Source of the DNA: an uncultured Flavobacteriales bacterium
GTDB taxonomy: Bacteria; Bacteroidota; Bacteroidia; Flavobacteriales_D; Crocinitomicaceae
DNA length: 64,000 nucleotides
Direction: 5' to 3'
Assembly (NCBI GenBank): GCA_937876195.1
Contig: CALEIK010000005.1
Location: 10,212-74,211, forward strand
Shown: positions 1 through 9,100 of the stretch, in pieces
Layout of the letters: each line of letters starts with the position of its first letter
Position numbering within the stretch: the first letter of the stretch is position 1
Made by a program: the position numbers and the translations under genes
The notes under the pieces: model-generated
Database searches by the model: none
The model's input: only the letters and a program-made list of their open reading frames with translations
What the model was told of the DNA's origin: nothing

Positions 1-3000
1 AACTCCTGTTTCAATATCCCCGCTGTCATGTCAGAAACTTGATCGTCTATGTTGTGTAAATGGTGTAAACAAGAATCTTTGAGCTTTTGCGATAGGAAAA
101 AATCGGCAAATTGAAATTCACACAAAATATCACCACGCTTCGCCACCCATGTGTTGTACTCATCACTGTCAATACCTAAACTGTCTTGTGTAATGTCTTT
201 CAGGATAAAATTGGCAATGCGGTTTTGTTCGGTATTTAACTGAATAACTTCGTGTTGTTTTACGGTTCTGTCCGTGTAGGTACCCATCGCATTGACAATT
301 TGATTGTAAATCCCTTGTGGAACAGGATGTTCTTTGGTCAATAAATAATCCACAAATTCCTTGTTCCGCGTAACTTCAATGTTGGCTACAATGACCTCCT
401 TTAACCATGTAGTCGGAAATTGACCGGGAGATTTATCTGCCAATTCGGTCAATAAACTCACAGATAAAAATGGAGCTTCGCTAAGCAATGCATTTTTTAC
501 CTGTACCTTGTTCGCTGGAGTTAAATTTGCCACCGCATCGTGCAATGTCTGACGATCTCCATGTGCAACTAGTGAATCAAATTCCGCCTTTTTCTGGAGC
601 CATTCGCTCCGCGTGTCTTCAAAATCTATGATCAATTGCGCTTTTACAACCGGATTTGGAATCGGCTTGCCCGGTCCAGGACGAACAATAGTAAAATTAG
701 TTGGGCAAGAAACTGGAGTAATGTTTGCACCGATTGGAAATACTCCAGAAGATATCAAAATCGGCTCTTGAATAGGAACATTCGTATTATAAATATAGTA
801 CAAATCATCGTTCACAAAATTGGCAAGGTGGTAGGTAACACCCGATCCAACAGTAGAAAATTCGTTGCGGGCAGGAACTTCCACCGTTCCCTGTACAATT
901 TTCTCACCATCCAGTAACCCAAATCCAGCAATAGATTCATCGTACACCTGGTTGTTGGTGTGCTGGTTGCATAAAAACTCAAGCCCTTCATAATTAGCCA
1001 GTGCAATAGTTCCATCATTCCTATTTTTCCCAAAGGAATTAGCACCCCTGTGAACGCCGTCCAATCTATTTTTATACGCCTCGTTGTCCTCAAGACCCGA
1101 GTTATGAATGGTAATTCCGTACGAGTTTGCCCCGGTGGTGAGGTTATTTTCTACGGTGTTTCCTTCAATTTGGTACGCCGTACACTTGTCGGTATAAATG
1201 GCATGCTGTGAGAGGTAGAGTCCAAAATCTAATGTTTTCACCATTTTGTTGCGTGTAATCATGGCGTTATTCACTTGGCTTAGATTCACTCCAAACCTGC
1301 AATTCGTAAACAAACTTTGGTCTACCGTAATTGTGTTTTGTGTGTTCGCGTTCATGGCATGAACACCCGTAAGCAGATTGGTAAAAGTACAACCGTCATA
1401 ATTGGCTGGGTTGTAATACTCATCTATGCTAGCTGTAGTACCTATAAATCTACCAAGCACCTTGTATTTCGCATCAATGGAAAATATACCTCTGTTGAGG
1501 CTCATTGGGTCAGTTGCAGCGACAAAACGTTGGTCGGTAAAATCACAGCCCGTAATACTTACACCACTCACTTTGTACATCGTAATGTGCGGAAAAATGC
1601 CTTCCAATTTGTAGTTATTATCGGTGGTAAATGTGGTGTTGGTAAAGAAACTTCTATTGTTCTGTTCTGAACCGTTCACAATATTGCTGTACGGCAGAAA
1701 TTGTATGTCTCTCCTATTGTTTAGGAAATGAGCATTTGTTGCGCGTACAATTCCTCCTGTGGCTTCCCAGTCATTCCGTTTCCATACTTGAACTCCATTG
1801 TATGCGTTTTCAATTTTGGCATTGTTAGAAATCTCTAGAAACCCTTGATTTGAAGTGTTGTTTTGAGAGAGGTCTTCGTTCCCCCAAACTTCAATCCCTT
1901 TCCACATTGCTCGCGGGCAATCTGTCGAGGTCAAAGTAGCATTGTTCACCAAAAGGCGGGCACCCGGTTCTACAATTAATTTAGTGTCGTACACCATTTG
2001 TTCACCATCGGCAAAATGTATTACAAGTCCACCGCTAATTTGTAAAATTGTGTTGGGCAGCACGTGAATCTCTCCGCGTGCATATATTTCTGTGCTATCG
2101 TCAAATGTAGCTGGATTCCAATGAACTACACCGGGTCCAACATTCACCGTATTATCGGCAACAGGATCTGTGGGCGCAATCTCATAGGTTTTATCTAACT
2201 GGCAATTACCGTATACTTTTATGGTCAAATAATCATCCTTATTATGCGAACTGTTTCCTACAAAAACGTATTCTCCGTCTTCTCCCTTCATTACTTGGTA
2301 CACACATTCTTGTTCTTTCCAATCTCCGGGGTACGGTTGTAGCGGAGCATCATCCCCATCGATTACCTTTTCCCAGCGTAATTGACCATCAATGGTGTAA
2401 TTGGCGAGTAAAGCAGAACTTCTGGCATTATTGTAAGTAATCGGGGCTGAACCATCTCGTGGAGTATAGGTTTCGGTTGCTAAAAGAAAATCTTCAGAAT
2501 TGCTACTCGTTCCATTCGAAATAACATCCATACTTTCTTCAAAAACGTCAAAATCAGGATCCGAAGCAACAATTTCACCATCAGCGACAGTCGTAATGAG
2601 GGTTATTTCATTAGGATCATCAGCTTCCAAGCCAATTTTCAAGTCAAATGCTTTAACATACCCATCTCCATTTTCATTTATCCGAATTGGTTGCCCTCCA
2701 TTTACACTTGGGACCAACGCCGTACCATTTGAATCATAAATTCTAAGATTCCCAATACTAAGATTAGCCCCTGAAGAATGCTTACAACGTTCACAATCTT
2801 CAAGGGTAACAACAGCTACATTGCCATTGGCCAATTCTTTTGTGTCGAATACAATGTTATTGGGGTGTCCGCCTGGTAAATTTTCAACCCAAATAAATCC
2901 AAAATTCCGATCATCAAATGCGGAACCATTGTAGAAAGTTCCAAATTTTAATTCATGACCAAAATTTGTAGCAAGAACGGGATTTAGGTCAGCATCAAAC

Positions 3001-4013
3001 TTTGTCACAAAAGCATGTGATCTTGGAAACGCAATGATCTCTTCCGCATAACCACCCACTAAAATATCATTTCCATATCTGGAGATTGATCTTGGATTCA
3101 ATCTGTAATCATCCAAATTTACTTCTGTGCGTTTTAGGATTTCTCCATCCGAATTTACCTTAACTAGAAAAAGACTATTGTTGATTGAAAAACCACCATT
3201 CTGAGTTCCAACAACAACGTAATCACCATTTGAATCAACAATTAAATCCAACCCAAAAGTAGGTTTGGCGATTAAATCTTGGTCTGAATGCCCAAAATCG
3301 CCAAAATCATACATTGAATAGGTATGTGCCCAGATAAGATCACCGTTTGGTGCTATTTTAGCAATAAATGCTTTATTACCATTATAAACGCATAGTGAAA
3401 CGTCCAAATCATGACCGGCAAAACCAGGTGTTGGATTGAACAATACAGGATTGCCATGAACATCCCTTGTTGAATTGGTCCATCCAGTTATAACTATGTT
3501 TCCATCCAAATCCTCTTTGCAACTATAAGCACCTTCGAATGCCGGTATGTACGCATTGTGCCAAATCATTTTACCTTTTTTATCATAATATGCCACAGTT
3601 GATAATTTAAACGAAAGGACTTCATCTTGTAAAACAGGCCGCTCAAGATCAGCAGGTGTAGGCGCAAATGATTTACAACCACCAGCGGGTGCTTCATTCA
3701 TTTCAAAATTGACCCATGTAGCAAACCCAGCCGCATAATAACCGCCGTTTTGCATGGTAGCAGGCGCAATACTGTACCACCAATCTTCTCCGGTTCTGTG
3801 TCCTCGAAACTCATGTGAATAGTCCCCGTTCGGTTGCCCTGGTTGATAAATTGGATCGGTCGTTGTCGGAAAGACTATTGGGGAGACAGGAAATTGAGGA
3901 GGGTAATCACTTTTTTTCCATTCAACGGCAGGTGCATCCTGCTGTGCTAATGTGTACATCGGAATTAATAATAAAATAAATCCAAAAGTAATAGGCTTCA
4001 GTTTTGTAGTCAT
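1..4013 (-). CDS. Giant secreted protein with propeller-like and parallel beta-helix regions (3' end outside window)
   Basis: An open frame runs from an ATG at 4013 to the left edge without a stop (at least 1337 residues), so the C-terminus is missing. Residues 1-23 form a signal peptide (TTKLKPITF then a hydrophobic stretch ending LAQQD). Residues about 150-480 carry repeated motifs of the type DSNGDYVVVG and GNDILVGGYAEE, as in beta-propeller proteins of Bacteroidota. Residues about 650-1020 are rich in Asn, Ile and Val with rungs such as IENAYNGVQV and NAMITRNKMV, typical of a right-handed parallel beta-helix (NosD/pectate-lyase-like). The last 250 residues seen look helical. By analogy with the family I infer export and cell-surface or secreted location with a T9SS sorting domain beyond the edge; that domain is not visible. 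No catalytic residues were recognised. An adhesin or structural role is possible but unproven. Confidence 0.85.
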   Translation of the reverse strand, partial: MTTKLKPITFGFILLLIPMYTLAQQDAPAVEWKKSDYPPQFPVSPIVFPTTTDPIYQPGQPNGDYSHEFRGHRTGEDWWYSIAPATMQNGGYYAAGFATWVNFEMNEAPAGGCKSFAPTPADLERPVLQDEVLSFKLSTVAYYDKKGKMIWHNAYIPAFEGAYSCKEDLDGNIVITGWTNSTRDVHGNPVLFNPTPGFAGHDLDVSLCVYNGNKAFIAKIAPNGDLIWAHTYSMYDFGDFGHSDQDLIAKPTFGLDLIVDSNGDYVVVGTQNGGFSINNSLFLVKVNSDGEILKRTEVNLDDYRLNPRSISRYGNDILVGGYAEEIIAFPRSHAFVTKFDADLNPVLATNFGHELKFGTFYNGSAFDDRNFGFIWVENLPGGHPNNIVFDTKELANGNVAVVTLEDCERCKHSSGANLSIGNLRIYDSNGTALVPSVNGGQPIRINENGDGYVKAFDLKIGLEADDPNEITLITTVADGEIVASDPDFDVFEESMDVISNGTSSNSEDFLLATETYTPRDGSAPITYNNARSSALLANYTIDGQLRWEKVIDGDDAPLQPYPGDWKEQECVYQVMKGEDGEYVFVGNSSHNKDDYLTIKVYGNCQLDKTYEIAPTDPVADNTVNVGPGVVHWNPATFDDSTEIYARGEIHVLPNTILQISGGLVIHFADGEQMVYDTKLIVEPGARLLVNNATLTSTDCPRAMWKGIEVWGNEDLSQNNTSNQGFLEISNNAKIENAYNGVQVWKRNDWEATGGIVRATNAHFLNNRRDIQFLPYSNIVNGSEQNNRSFFTNTTFTTDNNYKLEGIFPHITMYKVSGVSITGCDFTDQRFVAATDPMSLNRGIFSIDAKYKVLGRFIGTTASIDEYYNPANYDGCTFTNLLTGVHAMNANTQNTITVDQSLFTNCRFGVNLSQVNNAMITRNKMVKTLDFGLYLSQHAIYTDKCTAYQIEGNTVENNLTTGANSYGITIHNSGLEDNEAYKNRLDGVHRGANSFGKNRNDGTIALANYEGLEFLCNQHTNNQVYDESIAGFGLLDGEKIVQGTVEVPARNEFSTVGSGVTYHLANFVNDDLYYIYNTNVPIQEPILISSGVFPIGANITPVSCPTNFTIVRPGPGKPIPNPVVKAQLIIDFEDTRSEWLQKKAEFDSLVAHGDRQTLHDAVANLTPANKVQVKNALLSEAPFLSVSLLTELADKSPGQFPTTWLKEVIVANIEVTRNKEFVDYLLTKEHPVPQGIYNQIVNAMGTYTDRTVKQHEVIQLNTEQNRIANFILKDITQDSLGIDSDEYNTWVAKRGDILCEFQFADFFLSQKLKDSCLHHLHNIDDQVSDMTAGILKQE

Positions 4014-4354
4014 GGCTTAAAATTTTTGGACAATTTAATAAAAAATATAGTAATATGAAAATCAAATTGTTAGTCACGAAGAATTTGGCTGAAATGATTT
4101 GCTATTGTACACTGAAAATAAATTGAAGTACTTCTTGAAGATGATAAAAAAGAAGACGAAGGTGAAGAGGTCGTGCCTGATTTAGAGTGGTCAAAAACCT
4201 CTCTGCGCTCTGTGAAATTTTCTCTGTACGCACGATATGAATTGTTTTGTCAACACCAGACTAAAAGGAATCAAGGGATTTGTACAATTGATTCAGATGC
4301 TTTTAGGCAGCGAAACAATCAAGTCGAAGCGTTTTTCTTTATACATTTATAACC
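4014..4354. other. Gap with coding-like remnant upstream of helicase
   Basis: This 341-bp stretch separates the divergent secreted-protein and helicase genes. Positions 4122-4352 form an open frame of about 76 codons (+) just after a TAA at 4119-4121. It has acidic then basic protein-like composition (DDKKEDEGEE, later SLYARYELFC) but no ATG, GTG or TTG near its beginning. A second frame has an ATG at 4237 and a stop at 4397-4399 (about 53 residues). Neither matches a family I recognise. It may be decayed coding sequence. The A/T-rich stretch 4014-4080 probably holds the promoter of the minus-strand gene, but no clear TANNTTTG box is present. Confidence 0.35.
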
Positions 4355-7300
4355 TTGAAGAACGGGCTAAAACATACCATCGAAAAATTACGGGTTGAGT
4401 GCATTCGGTTTAATGCAAACGACGTTCTCGTGCACATCGATGAACAACATTCCAAACTCTTTTCGTGTGGAAGTGAACTACAATTTTCAGTAGATGCCTT
4501 TCCAAAAAGAATCATCACTGAAACAGCGAAGACAATCAAGGAGACGGGTGTCAATCCGTTGTGTTTAGCGCAATATACAGTTGGACTGAATTTCAACGAA
4601 AAAACATTTGATGCGCCTTTGTTTTTAACGCCGTTGAGCTATAGGATCAACAAGAAAAATGCAACGCTCACCTTTCAGAAAATGGAAGATGAACTGTTCG
4701 TGAATCCATTCTTAATCTACCACATCACCCACCAGTTGGAGCTTAAGTTACCCGAAATGGAAGAACTAGTCGATTGGGTGGAGGTATTGGAAAAATTGGA
4801 TTTCAGCGTCAACAAGGAAGTGGAAGGAGTGATTGGAAATTTCCACCACCACCGCTATCAGATTATCAAAGAATTGGATGATTTGCTTGCCGCGGAAGAA
4901 CACAGCGCTCAACTGCATCGCATTTTTGGAGAGGAAACTGAGGAAATCACTTTACCGATTGAATTGGTGCCAAATACTTTGTTGGATGCTGACACCGATC
5001 ATGAAAATGTGTTCAGAGAAATAGCCAATGGTGATGTGGTGATTCAAGGTCCTCCAGGAACTGGGAAATCGCAAGTGCTTACGAATGTCATCGGAAAACT
5101 GCTTGCGGGGAATTACACAACGGTTGTAGTTTCGGAAAAACGTGTGGCGCTGGAAGTCATTAAAAACAAACTGGCAGGATTTGGATTAGATAAGTTGTGT
5201 TACATCGCTTCTTCGGATCACAGCGATCACGCCTTTATGCAGGAATTGAAAGCAACGTGGGATTTCTTCGAGATGTACACGGAGAAAATTCAGCCTGACC
5301 TTCGTCTTTCTGAACAGTTGAAAGATCAACTCCAAATGACGTTGGACATGTTGCACAATGAAGATTTAATCGGAGGTGTTTCGTTCCAATCGTTCAAGGA
5401 ATCTAGTGCTAGAATTTCACTCGATAAGTTTGCGTACAACAGTCAAGTGGATAGTGTTGCATCGTTTTTGAAGAACAAAGAAATCGTTCGTGAAATTTAT
5501 ACGAAGCGATTAAATTCAGTGGTCGGTGGATTAAAATCACAGACAATTGCCAGCGAAGGATTTTATCACTTGGATCAGAAAGTAGCGACTTGGCTTAAGA
5601 GCGTTGAACAGATTTCAGAAACTTTTGGAACGACTTCATGGCAGGGAATTAAAACCTTGATGAAAGAAGCGGTGCAATGTCAAATTTTTGAAAACGAATA
5701 TTACAAAAAATACAGCGAGCTATTTGTTCCCGATGGCAAAAAACAAAAGGAATTCTTACGCTTAAAAAAGAAATACCAAGCGACAAAAATTGAGTTGGAG
5801 CGCATCCAAAAAAACCGCTCACAATGGAAAATTATTCCTTCCGAAATGGAAGCCATCAGCTTGTTGCAAACGAGTGAGAATGGAACTTTTTTTTCGCGCA
5901 TCAAATTCAACCGCAGGTGGAAGGAAATTTCACATCTTCCTGCAAAATTTGCAGCGGCTGACTTAAAACAGCATCTCGCGAATTGCGAAGTAATCAATAA
6001 TTTTACGCAGTTAACCATTAAATTTTGCGAATTAGGGATAGAAAACCCCGAAATTGATATCGAACAGATTGATTTTACCATTCACGCATTAACCAAGGAG
6101 CAATGGCTAGATGTGCAACAAATTCCAGTCGACCGCCGATTAAAAATCACGGAGTCACATCAGTTACTGACGAATTTACAACGCGAAATTTCGACCTATT
6201 TCAATGTGGATGAAACGCAAGATTTGAACGAGTTTTTGCAGCACGTGAAAACAAATTTGAGTGATCTCATCGGCATGAAAGAAGCGCTGCAACAATTGCC
6301 AAGTTATGCACTCAACGCTGTCGGTAGAAATCAAAATTTTGAAGCGTATCAAGGTGAACTTTTTGCGAGTCATTGGGCACAATTCAAAGATCGATTTCCT
6401 GTGTTTTCAAATTTTTCAATGAACGACATTGCGGTGAAAATTGATGAAATTAGCACCATCAAGAAAATCGAATCAACTCATTTTGCGCGATCCATTATTC
6501 ATGCTCAACATGCGGTTTTCAGTCAATACCATAAATTGTTAAACACACCAGCGCGAAAATTATCGGAAGAAGAGCGGGAGAAAAAAACGCGTTTGCGCAA
6601 AGGAAAATCATTGTTGGTGAAGGAATTTTCGAAAACTAGAAGTCACCCGAGTTTGCGTGAAATGTATAACTCCGAAGCGCGTGAATGGATTCAATTGTTG
6701 AAACCAATTTGGTTGAGCAATCCAGCACAATTGGCGAAGTGTTTTCCCATGGAGATGAATCTATTCGACGTCGCAATTTTCGATGAAGCAAGTCAAATTC
6801 CGCTGGAGAATGCATTGGGTGCCATTCAACGTTCCAAGCGAATTGTCATTGCAGGCGATGAGCATCAAATGGGACCGAGCAGTTATTTCAAAAGCGGATC
6901 GACGGAGCCGATGGATGTCTTGCACCAAGCAAATTACTACCTCAAGCAAACGCCCTTGCACCATCATTATAGAAGCAAACATCCTGCGCTGATTCAATTT
7001 TCGAACACGCATTTTTACGACGGAAAATTAAAAGCGTATCCATCGTTCAATGGCGCTGAACCACTCCACCATCACTTTGTGGAAGGAGCCACATTTATCG
7101 ACAGAAGGAATTTGGTTGAAGCGAAATACGTCGCACGTGTGATTGAAAACCGTTTAAAAGAAAAGGGAAGCACTGGAATTGTTGCATTTTCGGAGGAACA
7201 GCTCCAATGCATTTGGGAACAACTTTCTGCGAAGGTGCAGACGGAAATCACCAATCGTTTGGAGAATGGGGAAGATTTTTTCAAAGCGCTAGAGAATGTC

Positions 7301-7705
7301 CAAGGCGATGAGTGCGATCATTTAATCATCAGCTTTGGGTACGGAAAAAATGAAGACGGTGAGTTTCACATGCGTTTTGGACCACTGAATACGGCAAATG
7401 GAAGAAAACGATTGAACGTCCTTCTTACTCGCGCTACCACATCCATCGATTTTTGTTGTTCGGTACAATCCTCCGACTTTAAACTGAGCGAAAATGAATC
7501 GGTGAATCTCTTACGCCAATGGTTTCGTTTTTCGGAGAGTGAAATTCCGTCGGGAACGCCAGTCTTTCCGTATCAACTCGCTCCAAGTCAAAACAAAAAT
7601 CAGTTGACCTTTCGGGACATTCACAAAACGCTTCCCACAGCAGAAGAGCTGGTGACCTTACAACAAGTCCTTCAACAACGTGGCTGGGTTGTGTGTTATG
7701 AATAG
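4355..7705 (+). CDS. SF1 DNA/RNA helicase, AAA_11/AAA_12 (DUF4011-associated) type
   Basis: An 1116-residue P-loop NTPase. Walker A GPPGTGKS is at residues 232-239, Walker B with DEAS at about 810-813 (FDEASQIPLENA), motif III-like AGDEHQMGPSS follows, and a C-terminal SF1 motif RLNVLLTRAT lies near 1020. The segment around residues 85-125 (DAPLFLTPLSY, VNPFLIYHI) resembles the conserved aPLlLiPv...iNPaLl block of DUF4011-associated helicases. The middle part (about 290-790) is long and helical. Family members often have more N-terminal sequence (a LLDLSLRNRLLN-like motif) and a C-terminal Vsr/DUF559-like nuclease; neither is visible here. The frame opens after a TAG at 4304 and the only reasonable start is a TTG at 4355; the first in-frame ATG is about residue 107. 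The gene may therefore be N-terminally truncated. The family is known from DNA repair and defence contexts; the role here is unknown. Confidence 0.8.
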   Translation: MKNGLKHTIEKLRVECIRFNANDVLVHIDEQHSKLFSCGSELQFSVDAFPKRIITETAKTIKETGVNPLCLAQYTVGLNFNEKTFDAPLFLTPLSYRINKKNATLTFQKMEDELFVNPFLIYHITHQLELKLPEMEELVDWVEVLEKLDFSVNKEVEGVIGNFHHHRYQIIKELDDLLAAEEHSAQLHRIFGEETEEITLPIELVPNTLLDADTDHENVFREIANGDVVIQGPPGTGKSQVLTNVIGKLLAGNYTTVVVSEKRVALEVIKNKLAGFGLDKLCYIASSDHSDHAFMQELKATWDFFEMYTEKIQPDLRLSEQLKDQLQMTLDMLHNEDLIGGVSFQSFKESSARISLDKFAYNSQVDSVASFLKNKEIVREIYTKRLNSVVGGLKSQTIASEGFYHLDQKVATWLKSVEQISETFGTTSWQGIKTLMKEAVQCQIFENEYYKKYSELFVPDGKKQKEFLRLKKKYQATKIELERIQKNRSQWKIIPSEMEAISLLQTSENGTFFSRIKFNRRWKEISHLPAKFAAADLKQHLANCEVINNFTQLTIKFCELGIENPEIDIEQIDFTIHALTKEQWLDVQQIPVDRRLKITESHQLLTNLQREISTYFNVDETQDLNEFLQHVKTNLSDLIGMKEALQQLPSYALNAVGRNQNFEAYQGELFASHWAQFKDRFPVFSNFSMNDIAVKIDEISTIKKIESTHFARSIIHAQHAVFSQYHKLLNTPARKLSEEEREKKTRLRKGKSLLVKEFSKTRSHPSLREMYNSEAREWIQLLKPIWLSNPAQLAKCFPMEMNLFDVAIFDEASQIPLENALGAIQRSKRIVIAGDEHQMGPSSYFKSGSTEPMDVLHQANYYLKQTPLHHHYRSKHPALIQFSNTHFYDGKLKAYPSFNGAEPLHHHFVEGATFIDRRNLVEAKYVARVIENRLKEKGSTGIVAFSEEQLQCIWEQLSAKVQTEITNRLENGEDFFKALENVQGDECDHLIISFGYGKNEDGEFHMRFGPLNTANGRKRLNVLLTRATTSIDFCCSVQSSDFKLSENESVNLLRQWFRFSESEIPSGTPVFPYQLAPSQNKNQLTFRDIHKTLPTAEELVTLQQVLQQRGWVVCYE

Positions 7706-7722
7706 TGCGTTTGGCAAAATTA

Positions 7723-7755
7723 TTGCTCCTTGTTCACAATAAAAAAGTAACTTTA
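7723..7755 (+). promoter_or_regulatory. Candidate promoter of the DUF6438 lipoprotein gene
   Basis: TTG at 7723-7725 is followed after 22 bases by TAACTTTA at 7748-7755, close to the Bacteroidota -33/-7 pattern (TTG, about 17-23 bases, TANNTTTG). The last base of the -7 box deviates. It lies 15 bp before the ATG at 7771, in the short gap after the helicase gene. Confidence 0.35.
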
Positions 7756-7770
7756 ATAAAAAATACGGTC

Positions 7771-8283
7771 ATGAAATATACCCTCTCCATTTTAACACTT
7801 GCTCTTATCGTCGTTGCATGCGCGAACACGAAAGAACTTCCTGAAGAAAAGAACAACGCAATGTCAGAATTCAAAAACATCTCCGAAGAAGATTCTCTTT
7901 TCGCATCCATTAAGCGTGGATTCTGTTACGGAACATGCCCTGTTTATGAAATGAAGATCTACAACAGTGGATATACTAAGTTGGAAGGAACCCGTAACAT
8001 TGAGTTAATCGGAAAATATACCACAACCATCACCGGGGATCAAATGCGTGCTTTACTCGAAAAAGCGATGACAATTGGTTACATGGACATGGAAGATAGT
8101 TATGACAATTCAAGCATAACAGATTTACCAGAATCCACGACATCCATTGTAGTGAACGGAAAACGCAAGCAAGTGCTTAAGCGTTACGGTTACCCAAAGT
8201 CATTATCAGAATTTGAAAAAATGTTTGATGAATTGTTGGTTTCTGAAGAGTGGACCAAACTCGATGACCCTTCTGCAGAGTAA
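7771..8283 (+). CDS. DUF6438 domain lipoprotein
   Basis: A 170-residue protein. The ATG at 7771 is chosen because it opens a lipoprotein signal peptide (KYTLSILTLALIVVAC) with the lipobox Cys at about residue 17; an upstream in-frame extension would place the signal internally. The mature part holds the DUF6438 hallmark RGFCYGTCPVYEMKIYNSG at about residues 49-67, with the paired Cys residues typical of that family. The function of DUF6438 is not known; location is inferred to be a membrane-anchored periplasmic or surface lipoprotein. The gene follows the helicase gene by 65 bp but has its own candidate promoter. Its stop is immediately followed by the REP-like cluster at 8301. Confidence 0.8.
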   Translation: MKYTLSILTLALIVVACANTKELPEEKNNAMSEFKNISEEDSLFASIKRGFCYGTCPVYEMKIYNSGYTKLEGTRNIELIGKYTTTITGDQMRALLEKAMTIGYMDMEDSYDNSSITDLPESTTSIVVNGKRKQVLKRYGYPKSLSEFEKMFDELLVSEEWTKLDDPSAE

Positions 8284-8300
8284 ACTTGTCGAATCTACCC

Positions 8301-8398
8301 GTTATCGAGCTTGTCCGGTTATCGAGCCTGTAAAATTTCTATCGTTGAGTATCGGTTATCGAGCTTGTCCGGTTATCGAGCTTGTCGAGATACCGAGA
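8301..8398. repeat. Cluster of four GTTATCGAGCTTGTC repeats (REP-like)
   Basis: Four copies of a 15-16 bp unit GGTTATCGAGCTTGTC start at about 8301, 8317 (with GCCTGT variant), 8355 and 8371, as two back-to-back pairs separated by about 23 bp. The last copy continues into CGAGATACCGAG. Its reverse complement reads GACAAGCTCGATAACC, a sequence style found dispersed between genes in flavobacterial genomes. It lies in the convergent gap between the DUF6438 and DUF4783 genes, where it could act as a terminator or simply be a REP element. Confidence 0.6.
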
Positions 8399-8782
8399 CT
8401 ATTCCTCCTCTATCCTCAAGCTCTCAATCTTATATTGATCACCTTCTTTTTTGAAGTGTATCGTGACTCTAAATTTCTCTCCGCGACTAGTATAATTACC
8501 AATAGCAAATGTTCCATCGGAAGATTCTTTCCCTTTGAAATAGAAGTTAAATTCAGAACCAGGTTTACGTGTGAAAAAATCCTTTAATACCAGAGCAGCT
8601 TGTGGTTGACTATAAACGCCTTCTTTTCCTAAGACATTGATCAAGATCTTTTGTTTCCCCAATGCAACAATGGCATTTGGATTATTAGCTTCGAATGCAC
8701 CGTCTAACTGAGCATAGGGAACATCACCTAAAAGTCCTAAGGAAAACAAAATTGAGGCAAGTGCAGCGTATATAAAACTCAT
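8399..8782 (-). CDS. DUF4783 family exported protein
   Basis: A 127-residue protein with an N-terminal hydrophobic signal (FIYAALASILFSLGLLG). The rest follows the DUF4783 pattern: a NANAIVALGK-like segment, Q(A)ALVLKDFF near residue 63-69, a GKESSDGTFAIGNY stretch and the C-terminal FRVTIHFKK...YKIESLRIEE. The family is nearly confined to Bacteroidota, adopts an NTF2-like fold by prediction, and has no known function. The start is the only ATG near the signal peptide. A candidate -7 box (8812-8819) lies 30 bp upstream. The stop codon TAG touches the end of the REP-like cluster. Confidence 0.85.
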   Translation of the reverse strand: MSFIYAALASILFSLGLLGDVPYAQLDGAFEANNPNAIVALGKQKILINVLGKEGVYSQPQAALVLKDFFTRKPGSEFNFYFKGKESSDGTFAIGNYTSRGEKFRVTIHFKKEGDQYKIESLRIEEE

Positions 8783-8811
8783 TATTTTTTGATTTGATCG
8801 AAACTAAAGTA

Positions 8812-8819
8812 CAAAATTA
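8812..8819 (-). promoter_or_regulatory. Candidate -7 box of the DUF4783 gene
   Basis: On the minus strand this reads TAATTTTG, an exact match to TANNTTTG, 29 bases before the ATG at 8782. A TTG at 8833-8831 is too near (11 bp) to be a standard -33 element. Confidence 0.45.
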
Positions 8820-8863
8820 GTGCCGAAGTACAAGGTTTAATTTTTTTAGTGGCACTTAATTAA

Positions 8864-9004
8864 TCCTGCCCCTGCGAAGGGGGAAACAGAGCCACAACTA
8901 ATTTTCCTTTAATTTTTCAAGCCCAATTATCAAAACTACCGAATGATTTCCTAACGAAGTGCGATTAGATTTCCCCCTTCGGAGGGGGACTAAGGGGGAG
9001 GACC
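8864..9004. repeat. Palindrome-ended element, copy A
   Basis: The right arm (about 8970-9003, TTCCCCCTTCGGAGGGGG then GGGGGAGGAC) is intact. The left arm (TCCTGCCCCTGCGAAGGGGG) is degenerate. The interior contains CAACTAATTTTC, then ACTACCGAATGATTTCC followed by TAACGAAG, almost the same as in copy C. Two further isolated arm ends, TTGGGAGGACT at about 9018 and GGGGAGGACC at 9076-9085, follow before the DUF559 gene. Confidence 0.7.
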
Positions 9005-9100
9005 TTGGCAATCATTTTGGGAGGACTCTTGTACTTTTAGCCCCACTTCCATGTGGAGGATTTTAACAATCACCTGGGGAGGACCTTGATCCCTATACTA

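Noticed and set aside
636..917. Open frame on the plus strand inside the giant secreted gene
   Set aside because: It is antisense and exactly in register with the long minus-strand gene; its Asn/Arg-rich composition is a shadow of that gene.
4237..4399. 53-codon plus-strand frame upstream of the helicase
   Set aside because: It overlaps the helicase start and another frame, and has no recognisable features; more likely part of decayed or noncoding sequence.
8301..8398. CRISPR-like array
   Set aside because: Only four short units with irregular spacing and no unique spacers or cas genes; it is a REP-like cluster.
8213..8587. Open frame running through the REP-like cluster
   Set aside because: It overlaps the DUF6438 gene, the repeats and the DUF4783 gene on the other strand; it translates repeats and has no family signature.
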